In this document: one piece after another, positions 8,571 to 16,694 of the stretch
Layout: each line of letters opens with the position of its first letter
Position numbering within the stretch: position 1 is the first letter of the stretch
Assembly: GCA_036154955.1 (NCBI GenBank)
Contig: JAYZWL010000020.1
Span: forward strand, 1 to 32,747
Origin: Albimonas sp036154955
Lineage (GTDB): Bacteria > Pseudomonadota > Alphaproteobacteria > Rhodobacterales > Rhodobacteraceae
Direction of reading: 5' to 3'
Length of the DNA stretch: 32,747 bases
The notes under the pieces: model-generated
Seen by the model: the letters and a program-made list of their open reading frames with translations, nothing else
Databases searched by the model: none
Told to the model about the DNA's origin: nothing
Made by a program: the position numbers and the translations under genes

Positions 8571-9245
8571 TCAGGCGGTGGCGAGCGCCTGGTAGAGCGA
8601 GCGGAACAGCCGCCGCCCGTCCGAGCCGCCATGGGCCGGATCCACCGCGCGTTCGGGATGGGGCATCATCCCCAGCACCCGCCGGTTGCGCGAGAGAATC
8701 CCCGCGATGTCGCCCATCGCCCCGTTGGGCGCCCCGCCCTCGTAGGTGAAGGCGATCCGGTCTTCGCCCTTCAGCGCGGCCAGCGTGTCCTCATCCGCCA
8801 CATAGGCCCCGTCATGATGCGCGATGGGGATGGAGGCGATGTCGCCGGCGTTCCAGGCGTTGGTGAAGGCGGAGGCCGAGGTGCCGACCCGCAGCGGCGA
8901 GGACTTGCACAGGAATTTCAGCCGCCCGTTGCGCAGCAGCGCGCCGGGAAGCAGCCCGGTCTCGGTCAGGATCTGGAAGCCGTTGCACACGCCCAGCACA
9001 TGCCCGCCCTTGCCCGCGAACTCCGCCACCGCGCGCATGATCGGCGACTTGCCCGCGATCGCCCCGCAGCGCAGGTGATCGCCGAACGAGAAGCCGCCGG
9101 GCAGGGCCACCAGGTCCAGCCCCTCGGGCAGGGCGGTGTCCTTGTGCCAGACCATGGTCACCGCGGCGCCCGACGCCTCGCGCAGGGCGACCGCCATGTC
9201 CCGGTCGCAGTTGGAACCGGGGAAGACGACGACCGCGGCGCGCAT
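8571..9245 (-). CDS. purQ: Phosphoribosylformylglycinamidine synthase subunit PurQ
   Basis: Glutaminase subunit of FGAM synthase: it releases ammonia from glutamine for the fourth step of purine synthesis. The 224-residue protein is a class I glutamine amidotransferase with nucleophile Cys87 (LGVCNGFQIL) and the His196/Glu198 pair in MMPHPERAVDP. The start at 9245 overlaps the purS stop by one base (TGATG), so the two subunits are coupled. An open frame to 9302 runs into purS and is rejected. The synthetase subunit gene purL is not in the window. Confidence 0.96.
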   Translation of the reverse strand: MRAAVVVFPGSNCDRDMAVALREASGAAVTMVWHKDTALPEGLDLVALPGGFSFGDHLRCGAIAGKSPIMRAVAEFAGKGGHVLGVCNGFQILTETGLLPGALLRNGRLKFLCKSSPLRVGTSASAFTNAWNAGDIASIPIAHHDGAYVADEDTLAALKGEDRIAFTYEGGAPNGAMGDIAGILSRNRRVLGMMPHPERAVDPAHGGSDGRRLFRSLYQALATA

Positions 9246-9484
9246 CAGGCGAGCTCGATCGCGTAGGATTCGATGACCGGGTTGGCCAGCAGGGACTGGC
9301 ACATCCGCTCGACCTCGGCGCGGGCGGCGTCGGGATCGGTCTGGGCCAGCTCGATCTCGATCAGCTTGCCCTGGCGCACGCCCTCCACCCCCTCGAAACC
9401 GAGGGAGCCCAGCGCGTGGCGGATCGCCTCGCCCTGGGGGTCGAGCACGCCGGTTTTCAGCGAGACATGGACGCGGGCTTTCAT
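9245..9484 (-). CDS. purS: Phosphoribosylformylglycinamidine synthase subunit PurS
   Basis: Small (79 residues) structural subunit that bridges PurQ and PurL and helps channel ammonia in the three-subunit FGAM synthase. The pattern KARVHVSLKTGVLDPQG, then GKLIEIEL and a C-terminal NPVIESY, is diagnostic. GGAG lies 7 nt before the ATG at 9484; the open frame continues to 9553 without support. It lies directly upstream of purQ. Confidence 0.95.
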   Translation of the reverse strand: MKARVHVSLKTGVLDPQGEAIRHALGSLGFEGVEGVRQGKLIEIELAQTDPDAARAEVERMCQSLLANPVIESYAIELA

Positions 9485-9676
9485 GGGCGGTCTCCGGTCT
9501 GGCGGGCGGGAGAGGGTTCGCGGCTGAATAGTCCGCGCCGGGGCGGGAGACAAGCGGGCGCGGGGTCGCGGCGGAAGGCAGGTCGCGGGGCCGGCGCGGG
9601 CGGCCCTCCTCGCGCCGCGCGCGAGATCGCCCCGCCCGGCCGTCCCCGTTTCAGTCGCCGGCCTCTGCCGCCCGCC

Positions 9677-10459
9677 TCAGCCGCACGGTCGGTCGTCGCG
9701 CGCCGCCTCGGCGTCGAGAATCGCCTCGATCCGCGCGCGGGAGAGCGCGCCCGCCGCCACCGTCCCCCCGATGACCAGCGACGGCGTGCCGGCGAAGCCG
9801 AAGCGCCGCGCGGCGGCGTCGGTGGCGGCGAGGATGCGGTCGACCTCCGGCGCGGCCATGTCCGCCGCCAGCCGGTCCGCGTCGATCCCCAGCGGCGGCG
9901 CGACCGCGGCGATATAGGCGGGATTGATCGCGAAGGCCGCGTCGAGCAGCCGGGTCTTCAGCGCCCGGAACCGCCCCTGCCGCGCCGCCGCCAGCGCCGC
10001 GCGGGCGGCGACGACCGACCCCGGGCCCAGCACCGGCCATTCGTGATGCGCGACGCGCAGGTCGGGGCGGGCCTCGGCCAGCTCGGCGAGGATCCCGTCC
10101 AGCGTTCGGCAATAGGGGCAATTGGCGTCGGAGAAGACGGCGATGCGGGGGCGGCCGTCCGCCGGGCCCTCGGCCGGGGCGCCGCTCTCCCACAGCAGGG
10201 CGCAGATCGAGGCGTCTGGGGACGCCTCCGCGGCGGGCGCCGTCGCCGCGCCGCCGTCGACCCCCAGCAGCACCGCGCCCCCGCCCGCGCGGCTGGCGCC
10301 CGCGGCGCCCGTCAGCGCCCGGAAGCCGGGCAGGTCGTCGATGTCGGAGAAGGCGAGGTCCGGCCCCCGCGTCGCGCCGATCCAGGCCGCGCCCGCGATC
10401 AGCGCCGCGAAGCCCAGCGCGAGGACCAGCCCCAGGCCGATGGCGCGGCCGCGCCTCAT
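9677..10459 (-). CDS. DsbA-family thiol:disulfide oxidoreductase
   Basis: The 260-residue protein has an N-terminal membrane anchor or uncleaved signal (about 7-30), a variable 30-100 linker, and a thioredoxin/DsbA-type domain from about 104. The active site is CPYC at 114-117, and the cis-proline loop is GTPSLVI (Thr225-Pro226). It probably acts in the periplasm on Cys pairs. Extra Cys residues at 86 and 259 are outside the fold. Whether it oxidises or reduces is not decidable from sequence. It lies between purC and purS on the same strand, with gaps of about 115 and 190 bp, so co-transcription is possible but not tight. Confidence 0.88.
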   Translation of the reverse strand: MRRGRAIGLGLVLALGFAALIAGAAWIGATRGPDLAFSDIDDLPGFRALTGAAGASRAGGGAVLLGVDGGAATAPAAEASPDASICALLWESGAPAEGPADGRPRIAVFSDANCPYCRTLDGILAELAEARPDLRVAHHEWPVLGPGSVVAARAALAAARQGRFRALKTRLLDAAFAINPAYIAAVAPPLGIDADRLAADMAAPEVDRILAATDAAARRFGFAGTPSLVIGGTVAAGALSRARIEAILDAEAARDDRPCG

Positions 10460-10574
10460 GCCGGGGCCGCCCGGCTCGCCGCATCCGGCGGAGACGGCCG
10501 GGCGGGGCGATGCGGAGCGCAGCGGAGCGAGGGCCGCCCCGCCGTCGCGCGCGCCGCCTCGTCCCGGTCGGGTC

Positions 10575-11339
10575 TCAGTGGACCAGCTTCGGCCCGGTGG
10601 CCGCGCGGCCGTTCTGCTTGGGCATGATGCCCAGCCGCGAGGCGACCTCGGTATAGGCGTCGGTGAGGTTGCCCAGATCCCGGCGGAACACGTCCTTGTC
10701 GAGCTTCTGCCCGGTCTTCACGTCCCACAGGCGGCACGAATCCGGGCTGATCTCGTCGGCCACGATCACCCGCTGGAAATCGCCCTCGTAGACCCGGCCG
10801 CACTCGATCTTGAAGTCGACCAGCCGGATGCCCACGCCCAGCATCATCCCCGACATGAAGTCGTTGACCCGCAGCGCCAGCGCGATGATGTCGTCGATGT
10901 CCTGCTGGGAGGCCCAGTTGAACGCCGCGATATGCTCCTCGGTCACCATCGGATCGTGGAGCTTGTCGTCCTTGTAGTAGAACTCGATGATCGGGCGGGG
11001 GAGCTGCATGCCCTCCTCCAGCCCCAGCCGCTTGGCGAGGCTGCCGGCGGCGACGTTGCGCACCACGACTTCCAGCGGAATGATCTCCACCGCCCGCACC
11101 AGCTGCTCGCGCATGTTGAGACGGCGGATGAAGTGGGTGGGCACGCCGATCTCGTTGAGGCCGGTCATGATGTGCTCGGAGATGCGGTTGTTCAGCACCC
11201 CCTTGCCCTCGAACACGTCCTTCTTCTGCGCGTCGAAGGCGGTGGCGTCGTCCTTGAAGTGCTGGATGAGCGTGCCGGGCTCCGGCCCCTCGTAAAGGAT
11301 CTTCGCCTTGCCTTCGTAGACCAGTCTGCGTCGCGCCAT
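10575..11339 (-). CDS. purC: Phosphoribosylaminoimidazole-succinocarboxamide synthase (PurC)
   Basis: SAICAR synthetase: ATP-dependent ligation of aspartate to CAIR in purine synthesis. The 254-residue protein has the diagnostic start YEGKAKILYEGPEPGT, the nucleotide and substrate segments FKDDATAFDAQKK and VPLEVVVRN-like (here IPLEVVVRNVAAGS), and DEISPDSCRLWD near the C-terminus. The start at 11339 has GGGG 6 nt upstream; a longer frame to 11441 is unlikely. It is divergent from the DUF1476 gene, an arrangement I associate with Rhodobacterales. The product is used by PurB, also in this window. Confidence 0.96.
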   Translation of the reverse strand: MARRRLVYEGKAKILYEGPEPGTLIQHFKDDATAFDAQKKDVFEGKGVLNNRISEHIMTGLNEIGVPTHFIRRLNMREQLVRAVEIIPLEVVVRNVAAGSLAKRLGLEEGMQLPRPIIEFYYKDDKLHDPMVTEEHIAAFNWASQQDIDDIIALALRVNDFMSGMMLGVGIRLVDFKIECGRVYEGDFQRVIVADEISPDSCRLWDVKTGQKLDKDVFRRDLGNLTDAYTEVASRLGIMPKQNGRAATGPKLVH

Positions 11340-11539
11340 CGGTAGCCCCGGAAATAGGTCTGGGGCGCGAGGGAGGACCCGCGCGCCGGGACCTGCGCGA
11401 TAGACCATCGTTTGACCTCCCGCAAGGATTCGCCGCGGCATCGGCGCTAGGCTGGCGGGGCCCGAGCGTCTATGTAGGGCGCGAACTCGCCGGCGCGGGG
11501 CCCGACCCCGCCCCCCGGCCTGCGCAGCGGAGGACCGTG

Positions 11540-11857
11540 ATGACCACTTTCGACGACCGCGAGAAAGCGTTCGAGAACAAATTCGCCCATGACGAGGAGA
11601 TGCGCTTCAAGGCCCAGGCCCGGCGCAACAAGCTGCTGGGCCTGTGGGCCGCGGAGCTGATGGGCGTGACCGGGGCCGAGGCCGAGGCCTACGCCGCCTC
11701 CGTCGTCGCCTCCGACCTGGAGGAGGCCGGGGACGAGGACGTCTATCGCAAGGTCGCCGCGGACCTGACCGCCAAGGGCGTCTCCATCGACGCGCTGCGC
11801 CCCAAGATGGTCGAGCTGCTGGCCGTCGCCAAGGCGCAGCTGATGGGCGAGGCCTGA
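11540..11857 (+). CDS. DUF1476 protein, F1-ATPase inhibitor zeta type
   Basis: The 105-residue protein begins with MTTFDDREKAFENKFAHDEE and continues as four predicted helices. This is the DUF1476 family, whose Paracoccus denitrificans member is the zeta subunit that inhibits ATP hydrolysis by F1-ATPase through its N-terminal segment. The conserved N-terminal segment is present here, so inhibition is plausible, though in some alphaproteobacteria the homologue is a weak inhibitor. The start is ATG 11540, with GGAGG 6 nt upstream; the adjacent GTG at 11537 is less well spaced. Convergent with thiD, with a cluster of REP-like palindromes between them. Confidence 0.92.
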   Translation: MTTFDDREKAFENKFAHDEEMRFKAQARRNKLLGLWAAELMGVTGAEAEAYAASVVASDLEEAGDEDVYRKVAADLTAKGVSIDALRPKMVELLAVAKAQLMGEA

Positions 11858-11905
11858 GCCCGCCTCCGGCCCCTCTCCGGAGGGGCCGCGACGCCCGCCG
11901 CTCCC

Positions 11906-12125
11906 GCAAGGCCCCGGATCGGGTCCGGAGCGCCGGGACGGGCGGTATGACAGGCGCCCCGGGCTCGACCCGGGGCCTCGCTCCGCCCCCCGCTCGCGCC
12001 ACGTTCCGGATCGGGTCCGGAGCGTCGGGACGACGGGCAGGGCGGTATGCCGGGCGCCCCGGGCTTGACCCGGGGCCTCGCGACGCCGCCCCCCCCGCGC
12101 AGGCTTCCGGATCGGGGCCGGACCC
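11906..12125. repeat. Cluster of five REP-like palindromes
   Basis: Five copies alternate in orientation at about 11906, 11954, 12004, 12054 and 12103. Two are near-consensus (CCCCGGGC-T/C-...), the others have a CCGGAtcgggTCCGG core. A roughly 100-bp unit (from GGGTCCGGAGCG through GGGGCCTCGC) is repeated in tandem, including a shared GGCGGTATG linker, so part of the cluster arose by local duplication. It fills the 379-bp gap between the convergent DUF1476 gene and thiD; nothing else is seen there. Confidence 0.75.
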
Positions 12126-12236
12126 TGCGGACGGGAGATGCCGCGCAGGGGAAGAGGCGGCGGCGGGCGCCGGATCGCTCCGGCGGTTCGACGGCTTCCC
12201 CCGACAATTCCCCCCACAGCCCCCCGACAGCTCCCG

Positions 12237-13076
12237 TCAGACGCCCCGGAAGAAATGGTGCAGGGGCCCGTGGCCGCCGCCCACCTCCAGCCGGTCCGCC
12301 GCCGCGATGGCCCCGGCCACGTAGTCGCCCGCGGCCTGCGCAGCCGCGCGCAGGTCTTCGGCGCCGACCGGGCCGCCTTCCGCCGCCAACGCGGCCCGAC
12401 CCAGATGCGCGGCCAGCGCGGAGGACAGGGTGCAGCCGGTGCCGTGGGTGTTGCGGGTCGGGTGGCGCGGCCGTTCGAACCACGCCGCACCCTCGGCCGA
12501 CAGCAGCAGGTCCGGGCTGGTCTCCCCGCCCAGATGCCCGCCCTTGAGCAGCACCGAACGGGGGCCGAGCGCCAGCAGCGCCTCGGCCGCCCGCTCCATA
12601 TCGGCCCGGTCGTTGATGGGGCCGCGGTCGAGCAGCGCCGCGGCCTCCGGCAGGTTCGGGGTCAGCACGGCCGCGAGCGGGAGCAGCCGCGTGCGCAGCG
12701 CGTCGAGCGCGTCTTCGGCCAGCAGCCGGTCCCCGCCCTTGGCGACCATCACCGGGTCCAGCGCCACGGGGGCGGAGAGCCCCGCCAGCGCGTCCCCCAC
12801 CGCGCGGGCGACCTCGGCCGAGGCGATCATGCCGATCTTGACCGCATCCACCCTGATATCCGCCCGCACCGCATCGATCTGCGCCGTCACGAAATCCGGC
12901 GGCACGGCCTGCACCCCGGTCACGCCGCGGGTGTTCTGCGCGGTCAGCGCGGTCAGCGCCGCCATGGCGTAGCCGCCATTGGCCGAAATCGCCTTGATAT
13001 CCGCCTGGATCCCCGCGCCCCCCGACGGGTCCGACCCGGCGATGGCGAGGATGTTGGGGATGCGCGCCCCGGTCAT
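12237..13076 (-). CDS. thiD: Hydroxymethylpyrimidine/phosphomethylpyrimidine kinase
   Basis: Phosphorylates HMP and HMP-P to HMP-PP, the pyrimidine half of thiamine. The 279-residue ribokinase-fold protein has the substrate loop AIAGSDPSGGAGIQADIK near the N-terminus, DPVMVAKGG in the middle and the anion-hole motif THGTGCTLSSA near the C-terminus. The ATG at 13076 overlaps the thiE stop by ATGA; an upstream open frame to 13100 is rejected. Third gene of thiM-thiE-thiD, controlled by the TPP riboswitch. With ThiM and ThiE it forms the salvage and joining branch; no de novo genes (thiC, thiG) are here. Confidence 0.95.
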   Translation of the reverse strand: MTGARIPNILAIAGSDPSGGAGIQADIKAISANGGYAMAALTALTAQNTRGVTGVQAVPPDFVTAQIDAVRADIRVDAVKIGMIASAEVARAVGDALAGLSAPVALDPVMVAKGGDRLLAEDALDALRTRLLPLAAVLTPNLPEAAALLDRGPINDRADMERAAEALLALGPRSVLLKGGHLGGETSPDLLLSAEGAAWFERPRHPTRNTHGTGCTLSSALAAHLGRAALAAEGGPVGAEDLRAAAQAAGDYVAGAIAAADRLEVGGGHGPLHHFFRGV

Positions 13077-13720
13077 GGCGGTCCTCCTGCGTCGCGCCAC
13101 GCGGCCACGGCGGCGCGGGTCGCGGCCTCCGGATCCGCGCTGCCGAAGATCTCCGAGACCATGGCCAGCCCCGCCGCCCCCGCGCCGCGCGCGCGCCCGG
13201 CATGGGCCGTCTTCACCCCGCCGATCGCCACCGCCGGCACGGGCGCCAGGGCGCAGAGCCGAGCGAGCCCGTCCCAGCCCAGCGGCTCCGCATGGTCGGG
13301 CTTGGTGGCGGTGGCGAAGACCGGGCCCGCGCCCACATAGTCGAGCCGGGCCCAGTCGTCGCGCGCCAGATGCCCGGGCGCCTCCACCGACAGGCCGAGG
13401 ATGGCGTCCTCGCCCAGCAGGGCCCGCGCCTCCGCCACCGCCGCGTCGGACTGGCCCACATGCGCGCCCGCCGCGCCCGCCGCCTTCGCCACCCCGACCC
13501 GGTCGTTGACCAGCAGCGCGCAGCCCAGCGGGGTCAGCGCCGCGACCAGGCGGCGGGCGAGCGCGGTCAGCTCCTCGTCCGAAGCGGTCTTGTCGCGAAG
13601 CTGCACCAGCCGCGCCCCGCCCCGCGCCGCGGCGACGCAGGCCGCCTCCACCCCGATCCGGGCCGAGGGGTCGGAGACCGGGTAGACGCCCAGATCCGGC
13701 AGCGGCCGCCGCGCGCTCAT
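13073..13720 (-). CDS. thiE: Thiamine-phosphate synthase
   Basis: Joins HMP-PP and thiazole phosphate to thiamine phosphate. The 215-residue TIM barrel shows VQLRDKTASDEEL (pyrophosphate side), LLVNDRVGVAKAAGAAGAHVGQSD, VGAGPVFATATKPDH and VPAVAIGGV, all in family order. The start at 13720 overlaps the thiM stop (ATGA) and its own stop overlaps thiD (ATGA). The frame remains open upstream into thiM, but that part is a shadow. The region just after the GGV loop is Ala/Gly/Arg-rich but colinear with the family. Confidence 0.94.
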   Translation of the reverse strand: MSARRPLPDLGVYPVSDPSARIGVEAACVAAARGGARLVQLRDKTASDEELTALARRLVAALTPLGCALLVNDRVGVAKAAGAAGAHVGQSDAAVAEARALLGEDAILGLSVEAPGHLARDDWARLDYVGAGPVFATATKPDHAEPLGWDGLARLCALAPVPAVAIGGVKTAHAGRARGAGAAGLAMVSEIFGSADPEAATRAAVAAWRDAGGPP

Positions 13721-14520
13721 GCCGTCTCCACCCGCGCGCCGGCGTCGAGATCGGCGGGGGTGACCGCGGCCAGCTCGTCGATGAAGGCCATGGCGAAGCT
13801 GCCGGGGCCCGACGCGCCCTGCGCCGCCCGCTCCCCCGCCAGCCCGTAGAAGGCGAGCGCCGCGGCCGTGTCCTCCAGGGCCGCGTCGCCGGCGGCGAGG
13901 AACGCCCCGCAGATCCCGGTCAGCGAGCAGCCCAGCGCGGTGACCTTCGGCATCAGCGCGTGCCCGTTGGCCACCCGGAACGCCCGGCTCCCGTCGGTCA
14001 CATAGTCCACCGGCCCGGTCACCGCGACCACGGCGCCGGTGCGCGCGGAAAGCGCCCGGGCGCCCGCCTCCGCCGTCGCCACCGCGTCGCCGGCGTCGGC
14101 GCCCTTGCCGCCCGCCGCCTCGCCGGCCAGCGCCAGGATCTCGGAGGCGTTGCCCCGGATCAGCGTCGGGCGCATCGCCGCGAGCCGCGCCCCGACCTCG
14201 CCCCGGTAGCGGGTGGCGAACACCGCCACCGGGTCCAGCACCCAGGGCTTCCCGTGCGCGACGGCCGAGGCGGCGGCGGCCTCCATCGAGGCCACCCAGT
14301 CCGGCGACAGCGTGCCGATGTTCACGGTCAGCGCCGAGGCGATGGCGGCGAAGTCCGCCGCCTCCTCCCGCGCATGGACCATGGCGGGCGAGGCGCCGGC
14401 GGCCAGCAGCGCGTTGGCCATCACGTTCATCGCCACGTAGTTGGTGATGTTGTGGACCAGCGGCGCCGCTTCGCGCATCGCGGCCAGGCGCGCGCCGGCG
14501 TCGATCTTGGCTTGGGTCAT
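13717..14520 (-). CDS. thiM: Hydroxyethylthiazole kinase
   Basis: Salvages the thiazole alcohol by phosphorylation. The 267-residue protein begins with the ThiM signature PLVHNITNYVAMNVMANALLA and ASPAM, has WVLDPVA, RGNASEI in the middle and ends with the ribokinase-type LGCSLTG motif carrying the catalytic Cys. GGAGG lies 8 nt before the ATG at 14520. First gene of the operon, with the TPP riboswitch about 75 nt upstream. Its presence implies use of external or recycled thiazole. Confidence 0.95.
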   Translation of the reverse strand: MTQAKIDAGARLAAMREAAPLVHNITNYVAMNVMANALLAAGASPAMVHAREEAADFAAIASALTVNIGTLSPDWVASMEAAAASAVAHGKPWVLDPVAVFATRYRGEVGARLAAMRPTLIRGNASEILALAGEAAGGKGADAGDAVATAEAGARALSARTGAVVAVTGPVDYVTDGSRAFRVANGHALMPKVTALGCSLTGICGAFLAAGDAALEDTAAALAFYGLAGERAAQGASGPGSFAMAFIDELAAVTPADLDAGARVETA

Positions 14521-14528
14521 GGTGTCGT

Positions 14529-14546
14529 CCTCCCTGCGGCCGGAGG
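14529..14546 (-). promoter_or_regulatory. Possible Shine-Dalgarno sequestering hairpin of thiM
   Basis: On the minus strand the thiM ribosome-binding GGAGG (14529-14533) can pair with CCTCC at 14542-14546 across an 8-nt loop. It lies between the riboswitch and the start codon, which fits TPP control of translation initiation. The pairing is seen; the function is inferred. Confidence 0.5.
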
Positions 14547-14594
14547 AGGGGGAGGGCGGCGGGGCCGGGCGCGCGCGGCGCGGGGGGCCTCGTC

Positions 14595-14669
14595 GCGACT
14601 CCCTCCGCCGGCATGATCCGGATCAGGTTCCAAGGGTGCGTCTCAGCCCGCGCGGGGCGCCCCTGTCGC
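14595..14669 (-). promoter_or_regulatory. TPP riboswitch (THI element)
   Basis: On the minus strand the leader contains the hallmark CTGAGA, then ACCCTTGGAACCTGATCCGG and ATGCCGGCGGAGGGA, which are the pyrimidine- and pyrophosphate-binding halves of the TPP aptamer. The closing P1 stem is GCGAC (14665-14669) with GTCGC (14595-14599). The aptamer is compact at about 75 nt. It sits about 75 nt upstream of thiM and should shut the operon when TPP is abundant. Confidence 0.95.
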
Positions 14670-14798
14670 TTCCGGCCCGACGCTAGGCCGGGCGCGGGGC
14701 GGTGGCAAGGGGGCCCGGAAAGGGGGCGCGGAAATGCGATGGGGAAAGGCGACGGGCGAAGGCGACGGGGCAGGGCGGCGGGATGGGCGGGGGTCGCC

Positions 14799-15347
14799 TC
14801 AGGTCAGCAGGCCGAACAGGATCGCGCCCCAGACCAGCAGGAAGAAATGGGTGAACTGGCTGTCCTTCCACCCCGCCCAGTAATGGAACCACTGCCCCCC
14901 CACCAGGAACCCGCCCCAGACCGCGCAGAAGGCCAGCGCGCCCGCCGCGGCCACCATGCGCGCGCCCTCTCCGGGCAGGGCCCCGGGCGCGGCGGCGGCG
15001 GCGGCCAGCGAGGCGGAGGCGGCGGTTTCGGCCCCGCCGCCCATCGCGCCGAAAGCCGCGCCGAGAAGCAGGACCGCGCCCAGCAGCAGCAGCCCGGTCG
15101 CCAGCAGCTCGAACGCCACGATGGCGCGATAGGCCCAGGCGTGGACGGCGGCGTTGTCGACCCGGTTGCCCTTCACGTCGGCGTAGATCTCGGGCCGCTC
15201 CTCGCGCACCCGGTCCATGCGCATCACCATGGTCACCAGGTCGCCGTTGACCTTGGGAAAGCGGATGTTCTCCGCCACGCCGATGCCGATCCAGGCGCCG
15301 GTGATCGCGGTCAGCAGCGCCAGACCGAACAGAACCAGAGCGTCCAT
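14799..15347 (-). CDS. DUF2165-family membrane protein
   Basis: The 182-residue protein has four hydrophobic segments (about 3-23, 70-95, 115-145 and 155-180). It has the DUF2165 features ENIRFPKVN and MVMRMDRVREERPE after the first helix, then GGQWFHYWAGW and a final QFTHFFLLVWG. The family is of unknown function, common in Proteobacteria. The start at 15347 has AGGGGGA about 6 nt upstream; a longer frame to 15524 crosses a repeat and is rejected. It is downstream of the glutathione peroxidase gene on the same strand but 375 bp away, so probably separately transcribed. Confidence 0.82.
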   Translation of the reverse strand: MDALVLFGLALLTAITGAWIGIGVAENIRFPKVNGDLVTMVMRMDRVREERPEIYADVKGNRVDNAAVHAWAYRAIVAFELLATGLLLLGAVLLLGAAFGAMGGGAETAASASLAAAAAAPGALPGEGARMVAAAGALAFCAVWGGFLVGGQWFHYWAGWKDSQFTHFFLLVWGAILFGLLT

Positions 15348-15505
15348 GCGTATTCCCCCTCGCGCCCGCGCCCCGGCCGCCGGAGGGGCGCCGAGGCTCG
15401 GGCGGACCATCCGCAGCGCTGCGGCCCCGGTCAAGCGATACCGGCGCCGCGGCGCCGCGAGGGCAGGGGCGAGGCGCGGAGGACGGAAGGGGGGGCGGGC
15501 CGCCC

Positions 15506-15536
15506 GCGCGAGGCCCCGGGTCAAGCCCGGGGCGCC
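15506..15536. repeat. Single REP-like palindrome
   Basis: One copy with core CCCCGGGTCAAGCCCGGGG, same orientation as the second copies of the doublets elsewhere. It is the only singleton. It lies in the 375-bp gap between the glutathione peroxidase and DUF2165 genes, which otherwise shows only GC-rich sequence and a weak 7-bp hairpin at 15684-15705. Confidence 0.7.
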
Positions 15537-15722
15537 CCCGTCCGACGCGGGGATCCGCCCGGCCGAACATCGCTCCGCGGCGCCGCGGCGCCGCGGCGGA
15601 GGCGGGAGACGGCCCGGCCAGGCGCCCCGGTCCCCGCGCCGCGCGGGCGCCCGGGCGCCGCGCTCGGGCGGGTCGTCGCGCGGCTCCCTCGCCAGGGGGA
15701 GGGAGGCGAAGGGAGGAGGCGG

Positions 15723-16325
15723 TCAGGCGGGCAGCAGCGCCTCGACGGCGCGGGCGATTTCGGGCGCCTCGGGGGGCGTGGCGCTGTCCCAGGCGTCGGC
15801 CAGGCGCCCGTCCGGGCCCAGCAGGTATTTGTGGAAATTCCAGCGCGGCGCCGGCAGGTCCGCCGCCGCCGCCGCCTCCCGCGCCCAGGCGTAGAACGGG
15901 TGGGCGTCCGCGCCCTTGACCCGCACCGGCTCGGTCATCGGGAAGTCGATGGCGAAATTCACCTCGCAGAAGTCCTTGATCTTGCCCGCATCCTCGAATT
16001 CCTGCCGCCCGAAATCCCGGCTCGGCGCGCCGACCAGCACGAAGCCCCGGTCCCGATACCGGCTCCACAACGCCTGAAGCCCGTCATATTGCGGGGTGAA
16101 TCCGCAGCGCGAGGCGGTGTTGACCACCATCACCGGCCGCCCGGCATAGTCGCCCAGCCGGATCTCCCCCGAAGGGTCGGCCAGCGCCTCGAAGCGGAAG
16201 CCATGGGCGTTCGCGGCCGCCCGCGCCAGCTTCGGCGCCGCCAGCGCCCCGGCGCCGAGCGCGAGGAACGTGCGCCGCTTCATGGTCCGGGCCGCCTTCG
16301 GGCCGAATTTCTGATCGTCGGTCAT
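15723..16325 (-). CDS. Glutathione peroxidase family protein, Tat-exported
   Basis: Reduces hydroperoxides using a catalytic Cys. The 200-residue protein has the peroxidatic motif NTASRCGFTPQY (Cys74), the Gln of the tetrad in FGRQE (Gln108) and Trp162-Asn163 in RWNF. It carries an N-terminal twin-arginine signal (KRRTFLALGAGALAA, 16-30), so it should work folded in the periplasm. Canonical NQFGxQE reads RDFGRQE here. A second Cys (120) is placed as in thioredoxin-dependent members, so thioredoxin may be the true reductant. GGAG lies 7 nt before ATG 16325; an internal ATG just before KRRTF is possible. Confidence 0.9.
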   Translation of the reverse strand: MTDDQKFGPKAARTMKRRTFLALGAGALAAPKLARAAANAHGFRFEALADPSGEIRLGDYAGRPVMVVNTASRCGFTPQYDGLQALWSRYRDRGFVLVGAPSRDFGRQEFEDAGKIKDFCEVNFAIDFPMTEPVRVKGADAHPFYAWAREAAAAADLPAPRWNFHKYLLGPDGRLADAWDSATPPEAPEIARAVEALLPA

Positions 16326-16694
16326 TGCGGTCTCCCTCGTCGCCGGCGCCCTTCGCGGGGGCGGGGCAGGGTGCGGCAAGGTTCCTGCGAACCTGTCCGC
16401 GGCCACTCTAACCGGTCCGGATGACCATAAGGTTTCGAGTGGAAATTATTTCACATGCGTCCTGTCCGCCCGGGATCCGGCCGCTTACCCGCCGGCCCCG
16501 GGCGATGCGCAACAGGTGGCGCGACCCGCCGCCGCGGCAAGAGCCTGCGCGAAATCGCCCAAGTTCCGCCGCGGACTGAGCGCGATACTGATTAACTGTC
16601 CGCTGCAACCGAATGACGGTCCCTGCCGGCGGCCCCTTTCGACCCGCCATGACGGGCGCCGCCGTACCGAAGCGAACACGAAAGCGAGGCCCCT
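16326..16694. promoter_or_regulatory. Divergent intergenic region
   Basis: A 369-bp gap between the divergent peroxidase and RTX genes. An A/T-richer patch at 16405-16460 is the likely promoter zone on the peroxidase side, and 16580-16600 is a milder one on the RTX side. I see no gene and no convincing -35/-10 pair. Confidence 0.3.

Noticed and set aside
10501..10543. 8-bp GGCGGGGC/GCCCCGCC inverted repeat between purC and the DsbA-like gene as a terminator
   Set aside because: Loop of 27 bases and no T-run; expected by chance at this GC content.
16408..16650. 80-aa minus-strand frame in the peroxidase-RTX gap
   Set aside because: No family, no ribosome-binding site, and it covers the probable promoter zone.
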